Positions 17,908-25,978 of a DNA stretch of 54,396 nt are shown here, one piece after another. The notes below the pieces were generated by a model, which made no database searches, had not been told where the DNA came from, and worked only from the letters and a program-made list of their open reading frames with translations. This DNA comes from Microbacteriaceae bacterium PS02067. GTDB lineage: Bacteria > Actinomycetota > Actinomycetes > Actinomycetales > Microbacteriaceae. The stretch lies in NCBI GenBank assembly GCA_029960085.1, contig JASCPG010000013.1:1-54396 (forward strand), read 5' to 3'. Position numbers and translations under genes: made by a program. How positions within the stretch are numbered: the first letter of the stretch is position 1; each line of letters begins with the position of its first letter.

Positions 17908-18168
17908 CTACCCGGCCGCACCTGTGCGAAAAGCCGAACGCGAGGAGCGGTCGACGCTGCGGCCGTCGCGCATCCGCCGCAGACGGTGCACGAGCATCGC
18001 GTCGTAGGCCACGGCATCCGCACGATCGATGAGACGACCGAGCAGCTGGTAGTAGCGCGCCGGCGTCATGGCCAACTCGTGGACGATCGCCTCTTCCTTG
18101 GCCGCACCGTGCCCGTGCCAACGGGACTCGAAGTCCAGCAGGGTGCGATCGCGGTCGGAGAGGCTCAC
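17908..18168 (-). CDS. DUF3263 protein
   Basis: An 86-aa protein beginning MSLSDRDRTLLDFESRWHGH and containing a helix-turn-helix-like stretch EEAIVHELAMTPARYYQLLGRLID, matching DUF3263, a small actinobacterial family with likely DNA-binding fold and unknown role. In the conserved DUF3263-LytR_C gene pair. The 166 bp before its start hold nothing I recognise. Confidence 0.85.
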   Translation of the reverse strand: MSLSDRDRTLLDFESRWHGHGAAKEEAIVHELAMTPARYYQLLGRLIDRADAVAYDAMLVHRLRRMRDGRSVDRSSRSAFRTGAAG

Positions 18169-18334
18169 TCCCCCAGGCTACGCACGCGCGGACCCGTCGC
18201 CCGCTCGCCACGCCCGCGCGCGAGGTCGCCGGGATCGTGGCGGTGCGCCCGGCCGGGACGCCGCCGATCGCACGGGCGTGGCCGTGCGCGGACCGAGCCG
18301 CACTCAGCGCGGGCCGTGCGCGAGCGCACACGCT

Positions 18335-19309
18335 TCAGCGCAGCGCGATCCACCCGCCGAGCGGGTCGGCGGCGGCGAGCACGCGCCCGTCGAGCGCGAG
18401 CGCGAACCCGCCCGGCCAGCCGTCGGCCAGGTCGGACTCGCCCCAGCCGTCGTGGAGGCTCGGCGCATCCAGGGTGATCCAGCGGCCGGCCGCACGCGCC
18501 GCCGAGATGAGCTGCCCCCGACGTACCCAGGGTATGTGCGCGAGCACGCCCGGGGTCTGCACGACGAGGGTCGCATCGCGTGGCGCGACTGAGGCGACCT
18601 CCGCCAGGAGGTCGGCGCCGTCCCCGGCGACACGCAGTGGCGGATCGGCCGCCGCGATCGCGAGGGCCGAGCGGACGCGCTCGGCGCGGCCGGTCTCCCC
18701 CGGCCAGACGAGCCCGGTCAGCCAGGCCTCCGTGTCGGGCTCGCGAGGGTCGAGCGGGGCGAGGTCGATCCCCGCCCGCCAGACGATCTCGGGCGAGCGC
18801 ACCGCGGGCATCCGTTCGGAGCGGACCTCGCATTCCAGCACGACCGCCGAAGGTCCGTCCGGCGGATCGAGCACGACCTCCGCACCCGCACCGCGGTAGC
18901 GGTATGAGTAGCGGTCGGGGTACAGGCACAGCCCCGCGCTCGCGCCGACTTCGAGCAGGGCGATCGGCCCCTCGATGAGACTCAACGCCGGCAGGAGCGC
19001 CGCACACCGGAGAGGTTCATTCGTCTGCAGCGACCGGCGCCCGCATTCGGCGACGACCGCGTCGGCGTGGGCGAGAAGCCAGTCGCGCCACGTCGCGGCA
19101 TCCGGCTCGCCGACGCCCAGCAGACGCGTCACCGCGAATACAAGGGGCGGCTGTCGACGCTGGGGAGCAATGCGCGCGAGCACCTCCTGCACGTCGCGGT
19201 CGGATGCCACGAGCTGCGCCCACGCGCCGTACAGGTCCGAGCGGCCAGGAGCCTCGTCGCGCGCGAAACGTGCGTAGCGGTCCGCGACGGCGGCGGCCTC
19301 GGCATCCAT
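18335..19309 (-). CDS. DUF2332 protein
   Basis: A 324-aa protein with DUF2332 features: ARFARDEAPGRSDLYGAWA near the N-terminus, NEPLRCAALLPALSLI, then the strongly conserved LLEVGASAGLCLYPDRYSY with a glycine-rich loop resembling a nucleotide/SAM site. The C-terminus RVLAAADPLGGWIALR closes the domain. A SAM-type fold is plausible, but no reaction is known. Divergent from msrB, 74 bp apart. Confidence 0.82.
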   Translation of the reverse strand: MDAEAAAVADRYARFARDEAPGRSDLYGAWAQLVASDRDVQEVLARIAPQRRQPPLVFAVTRLLGVGEPDAATWRDWLLAHADAVVAECGRRSLQTNEPLRCAALLPALSLIEGPIALLEVGASAGLCLYPDRYSYRYRGAGAEVVLDPPDGPSAVVLECEVRSERMPAVRSPEIVWRAGIDLAPLDPREPDTEAWLTGLVWPGETGRAERVRSALAIAAADPPLRVAGDGADLLAEVASVAPRDATLVVQTPGVLAHIPWVRRGQLISAARAAGRWITLDAPSLHDGWGESDLADGWPGGFALALDGRVLAAADPLGGWIALR

Positions 19310-19383
19310 TGCTCCATTCTCGCCGAGAAACGGAACAGTCTCCGGTCGGGTCCGGTTGAATAGAGCAGGAGAAGGGACAACCC

Positions 19384-19785
19384 ATGTCGTACAACGTGCA
19401 GAAGACCGACGAGCAGTGGCGGGCGGAGCTCAGCCCCGAGCAGTACGCGGTGCTGCGTCAGGCGGGAACAGAGCGCGCGTGGACCGGTGAGCTGCTGGAT
19501 GAGAGCCGCGCGGGCCTCTACACCTGTGCCGCCTGCGGGGCGGAGCTGTTCCGCAGCGGGACGAAGTTCGACTCGCACTGCGGCTGGCCGAGCTTCTACG
19601 AGTCGGTGCGCCCCGAGGCGGTTGAGCTCATCGAGGACCGCACGCACGGCATGGTCCGCACGGAGGTGCGCTGCGCGAACTGCGGCTCGCACCTCGGTCA
19701 CGTCTTCCCCGATGGTTTCGGCACGCCGACCGGCGACCGTTACTGCATGAACTCGCTGTCGCTGTCGTTCGCGCCGGAGAAGTGA
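19384..19785 (+). CDS. msrB: Peptide-methionine (R)-S-oxide reductase
   Basis: A 133-aa MsrB. Two CxxC pairs for zinc (CAACG and CANCG) flank the substrate-binding SHCGWPSFYE-type segment, and the catalytic Cys is in RYCMNSLSLSF. It reduces methionine-R-sulfoxide in proteins. A GGAGAAGG site precedes the ATG. The stop overlaps the GTG of the nitroreductase gene, so the two are coupled. Confidence 0.95.
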   Translation: MSYNVQKTDEQWRAELSPEQYAVLRQAGTERAWTGELLDESRAGLYTCAACGAELFRSGTKFDSHCGWPSFYESVRPEAVELIEDRTHGMVRTEVRCANCGSHLGHVFPDGFGTPTGDRYCMNSLSLSFAPEK

Positions 19786-20609
19786 CCGCACCCGTGACCG
19801 ACCTCGCACCTGCCACGCCCTCCGCACACCCCGCTCTCGACGCCGTCCGGGCGCGCCGATCGTGGTCGAAGGTGACGGATGCCGCGCCCACCCGCGCGGA
19901 GATCCTCACCCTCGTCTCGGCGGCGGGCCGCGTTGCGGACCACTCGTCGCTGCGCCCATGGCGCATCATCGAGTTGCGCGGCGATGACCGCCGCGTGCTC
20001 GGCTCCGCGATCGCGAAGGCCGAAGGCGATGACAAGCCCTCGACGAAGCCGCTGCGGGCACCGCTGCTGCTCGCGATCGTCGCGACCTACCGCAAGAGCG
20101 ACAAGGTGCCGCGCTGGGAGCAGGAGGCGGTGGCCTCGGGCGTCGCCCACGCGCTGAGCCTGCTGCTCGACGAGGCCGGCTGGGGCGTCATCTGGCGGAC
20201 GGGCCACTACACCCGCAGCAAGGCCGTCGCGAAGGCGCACGGCCTTGCCGAAAATGAGGAGCTCCTGGGCTGGCTGTACGTGGGCGGCAAGCCCGAGCGC
20301 ACCCGACCCGAGCGGCGCAAGGAGCTGGACGCAAGACCGCACCTCGACCGGATGCCCGGTTCGGATGCCCTCCCCGACGAACTCGTCCACTGGCGTGAGA
20401 AGTCCTCCGCGAAGAAGTCGAAGAAGTCGAAGAAGCACGCCGCGAAGGCTTCCGACAAGAAGGTCAAGAAGCCCACGGACTGGGTCGCGAAGGCCGAGAA
20501 GGCGGAGAAGAAGGCCCGCCACGCGGCCCGGAAGGCGCAGAAGCGCGCCGCGAATGCGGAGCGGGCGCGCACGCGCGCCGACCTCGAACGCGTCACCTCT
20601 GGCGACTGA
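19782..20609 (+). CDS. Nitroreductase-family protein with Lys/Ala-rich tail
   Basis: A 275-aa protein. Residues 10-190 form an FMN nitroreductase-type domain: VRARRSWSKV near the N-terminus, PLRAPLLLAIVATY and GWGVIWRTGHYTRS. From about residue 200 it carries a ~75-residue tail of Lys-Lys-Ser and Lys-Ala-Ala repeats (KKSKKSKKHAAK), like actinobacterial nucleoid-binding tails. It starts with GTG overlapping the msrB stop by 3 nt, so a linked redox role is plausible. Tail function is inference. Confidence 0.85.
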   Translation: MTAPVTDLAPATPSAHPALDAVRARRSWSKVTDAAPTRAEILTLVSAAGRVADHSSLRPWRIIELRGDDRRVLGSAIAKAEGDDKPSTKPLRAPLLLAIVATYRKSDKVPRWEQEAVASGVAHALSLLLDEAGWGVIWRTGHYTRSKAVAKAHGLAENEELLGWLYVGGKPERTRPERRKELDARPHLDRMPGSDALPDELVHWREKSSAKKSKKSKKHAAKASDKKVKKPTDWVAKAEKAEKKARHAARKAQKRAANAERARTRADLERVTSGD

Positions 20610-20634
20610 GCGGCGCGCGCGTCAGCCGCGCCGC
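20610..20634. terminator. Hairpin between convergent genes
   Basis: GCGGCGCG and CGCGCCGC form an 8-bp stem with a 9-nt loop over the 12-bp gap and the end of the transporter gene. No U-tract, so low confidence as a terminator. Confidence 0.4.
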
Positions 20635-21572
20635 CAGGCGGGCGCTGCGGCGACGACCACGCCGAGCCCCGCGACGGCGACCATCGCAAGTCCGATGAGC
20701 CACCCCGGACCGGCCGCGGTCGGCCACAGCACGTCCAGGGCGAACGCCGTGACGAGCTGCCCCGCGACCGTACCGAGGCCGAGCAGGAGCACTCCCGTGT
20801 GCACGACGAGTGCCGCCGACAGGAAGATGTAGGTCACTCCGAGGACGCCGCCGAGGTAGAGCCACGGCTCGGCGGGGAACGGCTCGGGCGCCCCCACGAT
20901 CCCGACGTGGATCACGGCGGCGGCGATGAGCAGCACCGTGCCGCCGAGGAAGTTCACGAACGTCGCCGTGAGAGGCGTGCCCACCCGCTGACGGAGCCTC
21001 CCGTTGGTCGCCTGCTGCCACGCGATGCCGACGCCCGCGACGACCGGCATCGCCAGCATCCACCACGGCACGCGCTCGAGCACGCCGCCCTGCAGCGAGA
21101 TGCCCACTGCGATGAGGGCGAGCGCTCCCCCGGCGACGCGCGGCATCGTCACCGCCACGACGCCGGCGGGCCCGTAGCCGATGCGGTCGAGAATGAGGCC
21201 CGAGAGGGTCTGGCCGGCGACGACTCCCACCGTGAACAGCGAGACGCCGATGATCGCGACGGCGAGGCCCTGTGTCGCGACGGTGAACGCCCCGGCGGCG
21301 CCGCCCAGGAGCATCCACCAGGGGATCGTGCGATGACGCACACCGCTGACGAGAGCACGGAATCCGCTTCGCCCCGCCGGGAGCACGATCGACAACAATA
21401 CGAGCACGGCGAGGCCGGAGCCGAAAGAAATCGCGGCAGCGACGAAGCCGTCATCGAGGCGCAGACCGAGCTGTCCGTTGATCCGCGCCTGGATCGCGGT
21501 GAGCACGCCGACGAGCACCGCCCCGCCGAGCGCCACCCCGACCGGCAGGCGCGCAGGCTCGGAACTGGTCAT
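20622..21572 (-). CDS. YdcZ/DUF606 DMT-superfamily transporter
   Basis: A 316-aa protein with about ten membrane helices in two homologous halves. Both halves begin with the QARINGQLG / QQATNGRLRQRVGTPLTATFVNF type sequence characteristic of DUF606, so it is the duplicated form of the family. Substrate unknown. It is convergent with the nitroreductase gene (12 bp) and starts next to the boundary of the atypical region. Confidence 0.85.
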   Translation of the reverse strand: MTSSEPARLPVGVALGGAVLVGVLTAIQARINGQLGLRLDDGFVAAAISFGSGLAVLVLLSIVLPAGRSGFRALVSGVRHRTIPWWMLLGGAAGAFTVATQGLAVAIIGVSLFTVGVVAGQTLSGLILDRIGYGPAGVVAVTMPRVAGGALALIAVGISLQGGVLERVPWWMLAMPVVAGVGIAWQQATNGRLRQRVGTPLTATFVNFLGGTVLLIAAAVIHVGIVGAPEPFPAEPWLYLGGVLGVTYIFLSAALVVHTGVLLLGLGTVAGQLVTAFALDVLWPTAAGPGWLIGLAMVAVAGLGVVVAAAPAWRRG

Positions 21573-21602
21573 AGCGACCGAGCCTAGCCGTGCGGATCGT
21601 GC

Positions 21603-21674
21603 TCAGTCGTAGCCGAGGATGCAGATCGCCTCGGTGATCGCGTCGGGCTCGGGGGCAGGGTGCGGCTCGTCCAC
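21603..21674 (-). pseudogene. Possible gene fragment or 23-aa ORF at boundary
   Basis: A minus-strand frame starting at GTG 21674 reads VDEPHPAPEPDAITEAICILG and ends YD-stop. The open frame continues upstream without a convincing start or ribosome site, and the tail looks like a natural protein C-terminus. It may be the remnant of a gene whose 5' part was lost when the adjacent ATPase region arrived, or a small real protein. Weak evidence. Confidence 0.3.
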
Positions 21675-21770
21675 GATGTCGAATCTACGTGGATGCCTCG
21701 GCGCCAGCGTGGCCCCTCGCCGGGAAAATCGTCCGCCGGGCCTGGGCCCTTCCCACAAGATCAGAGAACT

Positions 21771-21785
21771 TGATAAAATTTATCA
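21771..21785 (+). promoter_or_regulatory. Palindromic operator overlapping ATPase -10 box
   Basis: TGATAAA-A-TTTATCA, perfect 7-bp arms, ends 2 nt before the ATPase ATG. It contains the -10-like TAAAAT (21774-21779). With no ribosome site, transcription probably begins at or near the ATG, so a repressor here would block the promoter. It is strikingly A/T-rich for this genome. Confidence 0.6.
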
Positions 21786-21787
21786 CC

Positions 21788-23029
21788 ATGAGGACTCCTC
21801 TCAACAATCCCTTCCAGCCGGGTTCCGATGTCGTTCCCGCGGTCTGGGCAGGACGCGTCAACCAGATCGCCGACTGGCGAGACGTTCTTCGCCCCCGACT
21901 CCTGTCTGGGCTCTTCGAACGAGGTCGCACCATCCTGGGCGAGCCCGGCCTCGGGAAATCGTCGCTCGTGCGGCGAATCGCTGACGATGCGGCATCGCGC
22001 GGAGACTGGGTGACCCCCCAGATCCGGATCGCACTCGGCAGCGACCCCATCGCACGGCTCGCCGGCGCGCTGCTCGCACTCGCCGAGGAAGCAGGGCTTC
22101 CCACAAGTCGAGAAGCCCGGATCAGCGGGCTGATCGACCGGGTCCAGGCCATCTCCGCGGGTGCCGCTGGCGTGAGCGCCGGGATCACGTTGCGCGGGGG
22201 GTCGCGCGAGGAACCTCACGTGGCGCTGACCCAGCTCCTCGTGGAGATCGGACGCGTCGCCATCGCCCGGAACAATGTGGTGCTCGTGCATCTCGACGAA
22301 GTTCAGAACATCGACGACGACAACGCGCTCTCCCAAGTCCTCATTGCGCTCGGCGACGCGATCACCCGCGCGGTGACCGTCACCGTTCCCGGTCTCGGCA
22401 ACATAGAGAGATCCCTTCCGATCGCGGTCTACCTCACCGGTCTTCCGGAGTTCGATGACGCTTCGGATACTCGCAAGGGCGCGACGTTCTCGCGGCGATT
22501 CAAGGTCGTCCTCTTGCAGCCGCTGACCGACGACGATCTGCGCAGTGCGCTGAGCGTGTTCGTCGCACCGGGGTGGGAGGTGACGCTCGATGACGGGGAA
22601 CGGGGAGCGGTCCACATGGATCCCGCTGCCGTCGAGTGCATCATCAGAGCCTGCCAGGGCGAGCCGTTCCTGTTCCAGCTCGCTGGGGAGCGCGCATGGT
22701 ACGCCGACACGTCATCCGTGATCTCGGAATCGGACGTTGAGCGCGGCTGGAACGACGCGATGGCGGAGGCGCGAGCTCACGTTGAGCGCATTCTGAGCCG
22801 CCTCCCTGCCCGCGAGCGCGAGTTCCTGCGTGCGATGGCTGAGCTGCCACCCACAGAGCGCACCTTCTCGAAGATCGCAACGACGATGGGACACGAGAAA
22901 GAAGCCAACGCGGGCCCGACATCACAACGACTCGACCGCGTGCGGGGGATCATCTCGCGCGGAAAGCCCTACACGTTCCGGCATCGCGCGCTCGAAGCGC
23001 TGCTCACGAGCGATTGGCCCGAGCTGTAG
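21788..23029 (+). CDS. AAA/STAND-like ATPase with C-terminal winged helix
   Basis: A 413-aa protein. An N-terminal NPFQPGSDVVPAVWAGR segment, typical of AAA_16/archaeal-type ATPases, is followed by Walker A GEPGLGKSS (about 50-58), Walker B VLVHLDEVQNI, a sensor-like YLTGLPEF, and a C-terminal winged-helix-like region (ERTFSKIATTMGH, FRHRALEALL). Such ATPases are often on mobile elements and in ATP-dependent regulatory or defence systems. ATG 21788 follows a palindrome and has no ribosome site. It lies between a gene fragment and a partial tRNA copy. Specific role unknown. Confidence 0.75.
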   Translation: MRTPLNNPFQPGSDVVPAVWAGRVNQIADWRDVLRPRLLSGLFERGRTILGEPGLGKSSLVRRIADDAASRGDWVTPQIRIALGSDPIARLAGALLALAEEAGLPTSREARISGLIDRVQAISAGAAGVSAGITLRGGSREEPHVALTQLLVEIGRVAIARNNVVLVHLDEVQNIDDDNALSQVLIALGDAITRAVTVTVPGLGNIERSLPIAVYLTGLPEFDDASDTRKGATFSRRFKVVLLQPLTDDDLRSALSVFVAPGWEVTLDDGERGAVHMDPAAVECIIRACQGEPFLFQLAGERAWYADTSSVISESDVERGWNDAMAEARAHVERILSRLPAREREFLRAMAELPPTERTFSKIATTMGHEKEANAGPTSQRLDRVRGIISRGKPYTFRHRALEALLTSDWPEL

Positions 23030-23087
23030 CCTTCCGCTCTTTCTCCGCGTGATTCCGCGGGCGCCGGTTGGTCAGAGCCTCTGAAAC

Positions 23088-23145
23088 GGTGCCGGCTACA
23101 GGACTTGAACCTGCAACCCCCGTATTACAAGTAAGGTGCGCTACC
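23088..23145 (-). repeat. Partial tRNA-Thr copy, probable attachment site
   Basis: 58 bp identical but for one base to 24633-24690, covering the 3' half of tRNA-Thr including anticodon arm and T arm. The 5' portion of the tRNA is replaced by unrelated sequence, so it cannot fold as a tRNA. Same orientation as the intact gene. Site-specific recombination at a tRNA 3' end creates exactly this arrangement, with the element lying between the copies. Confidence 0.75.
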
Positions 23146-23255
23146 GAACCTGAGCGATACCCGGAGCCGCATTCCTCAAAGCGGTCGACACGGGTTCGGA
23201 CCGGTCCCCGTGAATACGCGGCTGGAAACCCGGGATGCGCTGCTATCTTCCCCCT

Positions 23256-23861
23256 ATGGAGCGCGAAGTAGGAGCTGATTCTGCCAATCAACTGCCGGCG
23301 AGGAGTGTGGGCGTACCAGAATCCTCCGCGGACAGATCGGCGGTGTGGAGCGCCTGGATCGCGGCAGCTGCTGCCATCGTTGCTGCCGCCGCGGGCGTGA
23401 TGGGCGTAGCGTTCACGAACTCACAGAGTCACACGGAAGCAGCCCTCGACCGTCGCGCGGCGGCCTATGCCGACTACCTTGGCGGACTCGCGGAATTCAA
23501 TGAACTCATGTGGTCGGCCTCAGCGTGGAGCGGCGACGAGGCCCCGTCGCTAGTCCCGGAAGACAACTCGAAGTTCTGGGCCTCAGCGCAACAACTGCAA
23601 TCGGAACTGGAAACGAGCTATGTGCGAGCGTCCCTGGCAACTACCGATCAACGGGCTCTCGAACGTCTCAATGCTCTTCGCACCGATCAACAGGCGGCGT
23701 TTCTTCAGTACAAGTGCGGAGCAGGTTTGCAGCAAGACGGCTGTGGTTCGACAGTAACGATGGCACACGCACAAATCGTGGAGGGCCTGACCAAGTGGAG
23801 CGCGAAGCTAGAGGAAGCTAAGCAGGCCCTGCTCGCATACGCGAGGACAGCGCTGAACTAA
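23256..23861 (+). CDS. Single-pass membrane protein of unknown function
   Basis: A 201-aa protein. TM about residues 30-54 (SAWIAAAAAIVAAAAGVMG), then a helical domain of ~145 residues with a DRRAAAYADYLGGLAEF start and two cysteines (KCGAGLQQDGCG) that could form a disulfide. ATG 23256 is preceded by a TATCTT box 6 nt away and no ribosome site, so it is likely leaderless. Codon use is less GC-biased than neighbours. It lies inside the tRNA-bounded element; no family recognised. Confidence 0.7.
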   Translation: MEREVGADSANQLPARSVGVPESSADRSAVWSAWIAAAAAIVAAAAGVMGVAFTNSQSHTEAALDRRAAAYADYLGGLAEFNELMWSASAWSGDEAPSLVPEDNSKFWASAQQLQSELETSYVRASLATTDQRALERLNALRTDQQAAFLQYKCGAGLQQDGCGSTVTMAHAQIVEGLTKWSAKLEEAKQALLAYARTALN

Positions 23862-24037
23862 GAAGTTCACCGCTTGGATAAGTTCCGGTGCAGGCTCAGG
23901 ACCCTCGCGAAAGGGCTAGTTGGCAATCTTGGGCGACGGTGTCTCGGCTGGCTCGCAGCACTTCGTAGTCGACCACTTGGGTGAAAGTACGCCGATATCA
24001 GCGACAGTGATGAGGATGATCCACAGAACGCAAACGC

Positions 24038-24520
24038 TCAGTCGTCGAGGGTTATGACCGAGTCGCTCCCCCGGTCAGGATGGTATGACCACTCGATTGT
24101 TATCCCGTCCCACGATTCGGACTGACGGCCGTCCATGGACGTTGTCTGTTCGATGTGGGAGATGACCTTCGACGGGGCCGACAACTTGCCGAGGATGCAG
24201 AAGTATCGGTCGTAGCTTACGCCGGACGAGTCGTCTTTCCCTCTGACGTCGAGCGTGAGGGTTCGGTCTTCGTCGCCCAGGTTCACGCCCGAGCTACGCC
24301 CGCACTGCTGCACGGCGTCGGAGAGGCGGGTGTCGGCGGCCGCGGACGCAGATGCCTCCGCGACGGACCGCTCGACACCGGCTATCGAGCTGGAAACACC
24401 GATTGTCCCAAGGATGCCCACGATTAGGCCGCCTGCAGCGGCGAGCCCCACCCACAGCGCCGTCCTCGATCGAGCCCGAGCGGGCGGGAGGGGAGGTCTC
24501 GGCGGGACATCGAACGTCAT
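24038..24520 (-). CDS. Single-pass membrane protein of unknown function
   Basis: A 160-aa protein: Pro-rich N-terminus (MTFDVPPRPPLPPARAR), TM about 22-46 (ALWVGLAAAGGLIVGILGTIG), then an extracytoplasmic domain with two cysteines (VQQCGRSS and FCILGKL). ATG 24520 is preferred over 24532 because a TATGCT box ends 7 nt before it (leaderless pattern). It is the second gene in the tRNA-bounded element, converging with the other one; the 176 bp between them hold nothing recognised. No family recognised. Confidence 0.65.
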   Translation of the reverse strand: MTFDVPPRPPLPPARARSRTALWVGLAAAGGLIVGILGTIGVSSSIAGVERSVAEASASAAADTRLSDAVQQCGRSSGVNLGDEDRTLTLDVRGKDDSSGVSYDRYFCILGKLSAPSKVISHIEQTTSMDGRQSESWDGITIEWSYHPDRGSDSVITLDD

Positions 24521-24634
24521 GGACGTGAGCATACCGGCGCGACTCTCAGCGTCGGCGCGTCTCGTTCCCGATGGATACGTGCTAGGTCTCCCCGTCGAAG
24601 CGGCTCCTAATTCCCAGGATCCCAGTGTTGATGG

Positions 24635-24707
24635 TGCCGGCTACAGGACTTGAACCTGCAACCCCCGTATTACAAGTACGGTGCGCTACCAATTGCGCCA
24701 AGCCGGC
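24635..24707 (-). tRNA. tRNA-Thr (anticodon TGT)
   Basis: A 73-nt cloverleaf: acceptor GCCGGCT/AGCCGGC with discriminator A, D arm around GGCGCAATTGGTAGCGC, anticodon stem CCGTA/TACGG with loop CTTGTAA (anticodon TGT), T arm GCAGGTTCAAGTCCTGT. CCA is not encoded in full. Its 3' part is duplicated at 23088-23145. Confidence 0.95.
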
Positions 24708-24749
24708 GGGGCGGCATCCAGTCTAGGGCGCGACGGCGCCGCGTCCGGA

Positions 24750-25751
24750 TCAGGGCGTGACGGATGCCGACGGCGTGGGAGAGGGCGATTGGCCCTTCGC
24801 CGACTTGCCGCTCGCCGTCGTCAGCACGAACTGGGAGAACTCGGCCGCGTCCGTCGGGTCGCCCACGTATGCCTCGCCGTTGACGGTCACCATGGAGATC
24901 CCGGTGAGCGGCGGGCCGTCGGCACCGGCGATGGCGCGCTCCGTCGCCGCCTTCACCCACGTCGAGAACGCCTCGGTCTCGATGCACTCGCGGAGCTTCT
25001 TCGGCTCATCGCTGCCGTTGGCGAGGGCGATGTCCGCCAGTTCCTTGTCGGACAGGCCGTCGGAATCGACCGCGGGCTGGCGCTTGAGCAGGTCGTCGTT
25101 GAACGAGAAGAACGATGCGGGCGAGAAGGTCGCGACGCAGGCCGCCGCGCCCGCCGCACGCAGCGAGTACTTCGTGCCGTTCGACTTGGCGGTGAGCATC
25201 GAGACCGGGTGATAGGTCAGCGTCGCCGCTCCTTCGGAGAGCCAGGACGACAGTTGCGACGCGTTGGCCAGCTGCCAATCACGCGCGAGGGGCGAGAGGT
25301 AGTCGACGTAGACGTGGATGTCGACGGGTGCCGTGGCCGTCGCCGTGGGAGCGGGCGTCGGCGCCGCCTCCGCGGCAGGAGTCTCGGTGGGGGCGGGCGT
25401 GGGGGTCGCCACATCGCCCGGCGCCATCTGAGTGGTCGCGGCGATCGAGGTCACGGCGAAGCCGTCGCCATTGGCCTCCGGGGGCGCCATCTGCGGCTTG
25501 TCCGCGGCGGCACCGACGGCCCACGCGACGGCGACGCCGAGCACGGCGACGGCCGCGACGGCCCCGGTGAGCAGGCTCACCCGACGGATGACCCGCGCCC
25601 GCGACTGCTGCGCCTGGACCTGCGACGCCTTCTCGCGCACCGCGTCACGGCGGGCGCCGATCGTGGGGGTGCTCGACGTATCGGTGACCTCGGTCGACGA
25701 GGATCCGTCGGGCCGCGGGCTCTCTGGCCGCGGGGAGTCGTCGGTGGGCAT
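24750..25751 (-). CDS. Membrane-anchored DsbA-fold protein lacking CxxC
   Basis: A 333-aa protein: basic cytoplasmic N-terminus, TM about 59-82 (LLTGAVAAVAVLGVAVAWAVG), a Pro/Ala/Thr linker (95-140) and a thioredoxin-like DsbA domain (VDIHVYVDYLSPLARDW). The usual CPxC after DY is replaced by LSPLAR, so the redox centre is gone; only two isolated cysteines remain (ACVATF, RECIE). The cis-Pro-side region GISMVTVNGEAY is kept. It may act as a chaperone or binding protein outside the membrane. Confidence 0.8.
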   Translation of the reverse strand: MPTDDSPRPESPRPDGSSSTEVTDTSSTPTIGARRDAVREKASQVQAQQSRARVIRRVSLLTGAVAAVAVLGVAVAWAVGAAADKPQMAPPEANGDGFAVTSIAATTQMAPGDVATPTPAPTETPAAEAAPTPAPTATATAPVDIHVYVDYLSPLARDWQLANASQLSSWLSEGAATLTYHPVSMLTAKSNGTKYSLRAAGAAACVATFSPASFFSFNDDLLKRQPAVDSDGLSDKELADIALANGSDEPKKLRECIETEAFSTWVKAATERAIAGADGPPLTGISMVTVNGEAYVGDPTDAAEFSQFVLTTASGKSAKGQSPSPTPSASVTP

Positions 25752-25890
25752 GGGACCTCTCGGAAAACTGCGGGGGTCGCGTCGGGATCGGCAACCTCCA
25801 CGATGCTAGAACGCCACCCTGGGAAATGCCCAGACAATCGTCCCGCATCGACGTGCTGATATGTCGGGCGCACGTGCGATACTGGCTGTA

Positions 25891-25970
25891 CGCCCGATGA
25901 AGGGCGCGCGGGGGAAGCCCCGCTATTCCATCACTACGGATCGTCCGGCACGTACCTGCCGGTGAAGGAG
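25891..25970 (+). ncRNA. Structured 5' leader, candidate msiK RNA motif
   Basis: Three consecutive hairpins precede the ATPase gene: CGCCC/GGGCG (25891-25906), GCGGGG-GAAG-CCCCGC (25908-25923) and CCGGCA/TGCCGG (25945-25962), the last touching the AAGGAG ribosome site at 25965-25970. An msiK RNA motif has been described in actinobacterial msiK leaders; the gene context matches. Assignment to that family is by context and structure, not by model search. Confidence 0.55.
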
Positions 25971-25978
25971 AAGAAAAC

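Noticed and set aside
23088..23145. Second functional tRNA-Thr
   Set aside because: The acceptor 5' strand and D arm are replaced by unrelated sequence, so no cloverleaf forms.
21690..24707. Complete integrative element with integrase
   Set aside because: No recombinase, excisionase, relaxase or phage structural gene is present, so only a remnant or satellite can be proposed.
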